The notes beneath the pieces were generated by a model, which was given only the letters and a program-made list of their open reading frames with translations, searched no databases and had not been told where the DNA came from. The translations under genes and the position numbers were made by a program. From assembly GCA_944380305.1 (NCBI GenBank), contig CALWHF010000007.1:1-64000 (forward strand): a stretch of DNA of 64,000 nt, in the 5' to 3' direction. Below are positions 63,448 through 64,000 of this stretch, one piece after another (within the stretch, counting starts at the first letter, position 1; each line of letters begins with the position of its first letter). This DNA is from an uncultured Christensenellaceae bacterium. Its GTDB lineage: Bacteria; Bacillota; Clostridia; Christensenellales; UBA3700.

Positions 63448-63972
63448 TCACGAAAGCCAGACCGCGATCTCCTCCATAGATTTTCTTCGGCGCAAAGACT
63501 GTTCGCAAGCGGGATAGCCCAAGGCTATGACCAGCTTCGTCCTCTCTCCCGCGGAAGTACCCAATATCTTGTCCACGCTTTTGGCTTTTACCCAGCCTAT
63601 TATACATGTACCGAGACCCAGTTCCGCCGCCTTGAGACAAAAACTCTGCACGGCGATGCCCAAATCAATGGACGAAAAATCCTGATGCTTTATCTTGTCG
63701 ACGAGTTTATCCGCTATCCTCGGCTTGACAGTGACCGCAACGAGGACGGGTGCTTCGTCCGTAAACGCGTTTGCACCGAAAAGCTGCGTCTCTTTCGCCA
63801 CTTTCGCTTTGACTTCCCCGCGCGTAACATAGAATTTCCACGGTTGTTTATTGAGCGCGGACGGAGCTAGTCTCGCGCACTCGAGACATTGCTCTATGAG
63901 CCCGTTGCCCACGTCTTTATCCTGATATTTTCTGCAACTGAATCTGCTTTCGCACGCCTTGCTTACGTCCAT
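63448..63972 (-). CDS. Nitroreductase family protein
   Basis: A 174-residue FMN-dependent NAD(P)H oxidoreductase. Seen: SRFSCRKYQDKDV at the start, CARLAPSALNKQPWKFYV (FMN binding), FSSIDLGIAVQSFCLKAAELGLGTC and the C-terminal VIALGYP. This is the short clade that often reduces unknown nitro- or quinone-like compounds. The ATG at 63972 has GGAGG at good spacing, and only 28 bases remain to the right edge, so the promoter is outside or at the edge of the window. Confidence 0.93.
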   Translation of the reverse strand: MDVSKACESRFSCRKYQDKDVGNGLIEQCLECARLAPSALNKQPWKFYVTRGEVKAKVAKETQLFGANAFTDEAPVLVAVTVKPRIADKLVDKIKHQDFSSIDLGIAVQSFCLKAAELGLGTCIIGWVKAKSVDKILGTSAGERTKLVIALGYPACEQSLRRRKSMEEIAVWLS

Positions 63973-64000
63973 ATACAAGCCTCCGTATCCCGCATCGGAA

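Overview
The window looks like chromosomal DNA of an anaerobic, uncultured gut-type Clostridia (Christensenellales-like would fit, but this is inference). The evidence is a complete Rnf complex in the order C-D-G-E-A-B, a rubrerythrin, a DUF951 protein, an ACT plus UPF0210 (PFL family) pair, InlB-type repeats joined to BspA-type leucine-rich repeats, and a uL15-like domain protein of the kind annotated in Clostridia. G+C is near one half by eye. No phage, transposase or CRISPR array is visible.  LAYOUT. 1-2.8 kb (+): end of a cut-off gene, DUF951, signal peptidase I, ACT protein, UPF0210. 3.3-5.5 kb (+): rubrerythrin and a lipoprotein with a decayed GH18-like barrel. 5.7-11.5 kb (+): a Gx-transporter/HepS-I-like membrane protein and the six Rnf genes behind one consensus promoter. 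12.2-15.1 kb (+): GH38 mannosidase. 15.2-19.1 kb: GPH-type sugar symporter and MBL-fold hydrolase, divergent from an AraC regulator. 19.3-23.2 kb (-): ECF sigma, putative anti-sigma and a large repeat lipoprotein. 23.6-27.4 kb (-): XRE membrane protein, small membrane protein, an unknown coiled-coil protein, RlmD-type methyltransferase. 27.5-31.5 kb: small proteins, GH27 alpha-galactosidase with an inserted domain, NlpC/P60 lipoprotein, amidase. 31.5-35.7 kb (-): a tight cluster of DnaA boxes, SprT-like peptidase, RadC, P-type ATPase. 35.8-44.1 kb (-): GH36, GH20, a membrane/coiled-coil/uL15-like fusion, HAD phosphatase, thiamine pyrophosphokinase, Fe-ADH. 44.3-49.2 kb: hotdog thioesterase (+), then (-) hydroxyacid dehydrogenase, ABC exporter, thioredoxin reductase, HD protein. 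49.3-54.2 kb (-): helical protein and two MacB/FtsX-type ABC fusions. 54.5-55.1 kb: tRNA-Ser(GGA) inside an array of tRNA-derived repeats. 55.2-61.2 kb (-): the most novel locus, a membrane protein with NAD-binding-like and RyR domains translationally coupled to a soluble Clp-AAA / receiver-like / FtsH protease fusion. 61.5-64 kb (-): anion permease, winged-helix/zinc-ribbon membrane protein, nitroreductase.  HOW IT WORKS TOGETHER. Rnf couples ferredoxin oxidation to NAD reduction and an ion gradient, which cation-coupled importers such as the GPH symporter can use. The four glycosidases (GH38, GH27, GH36, GH20) have no visible signal peptide, so they probably act in the cytoplasm on imported oligosaccharides from host or plant glycans. 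Rubrerythrin, thioredoxin reductase and nitroreductase fit redox defence of an anaerobe.  REGULATION. Many sigma-A promoters with 17-18 bp spacers can be read directly, and most genes have a GGAGG-type ribosome site. A minority of first genes instead begin within about 11 bases of the -10 box with no such site, suggesting leaderless mRNAs. Genes are mainly + up to 15 kb and almost all - beyond 30 kb.
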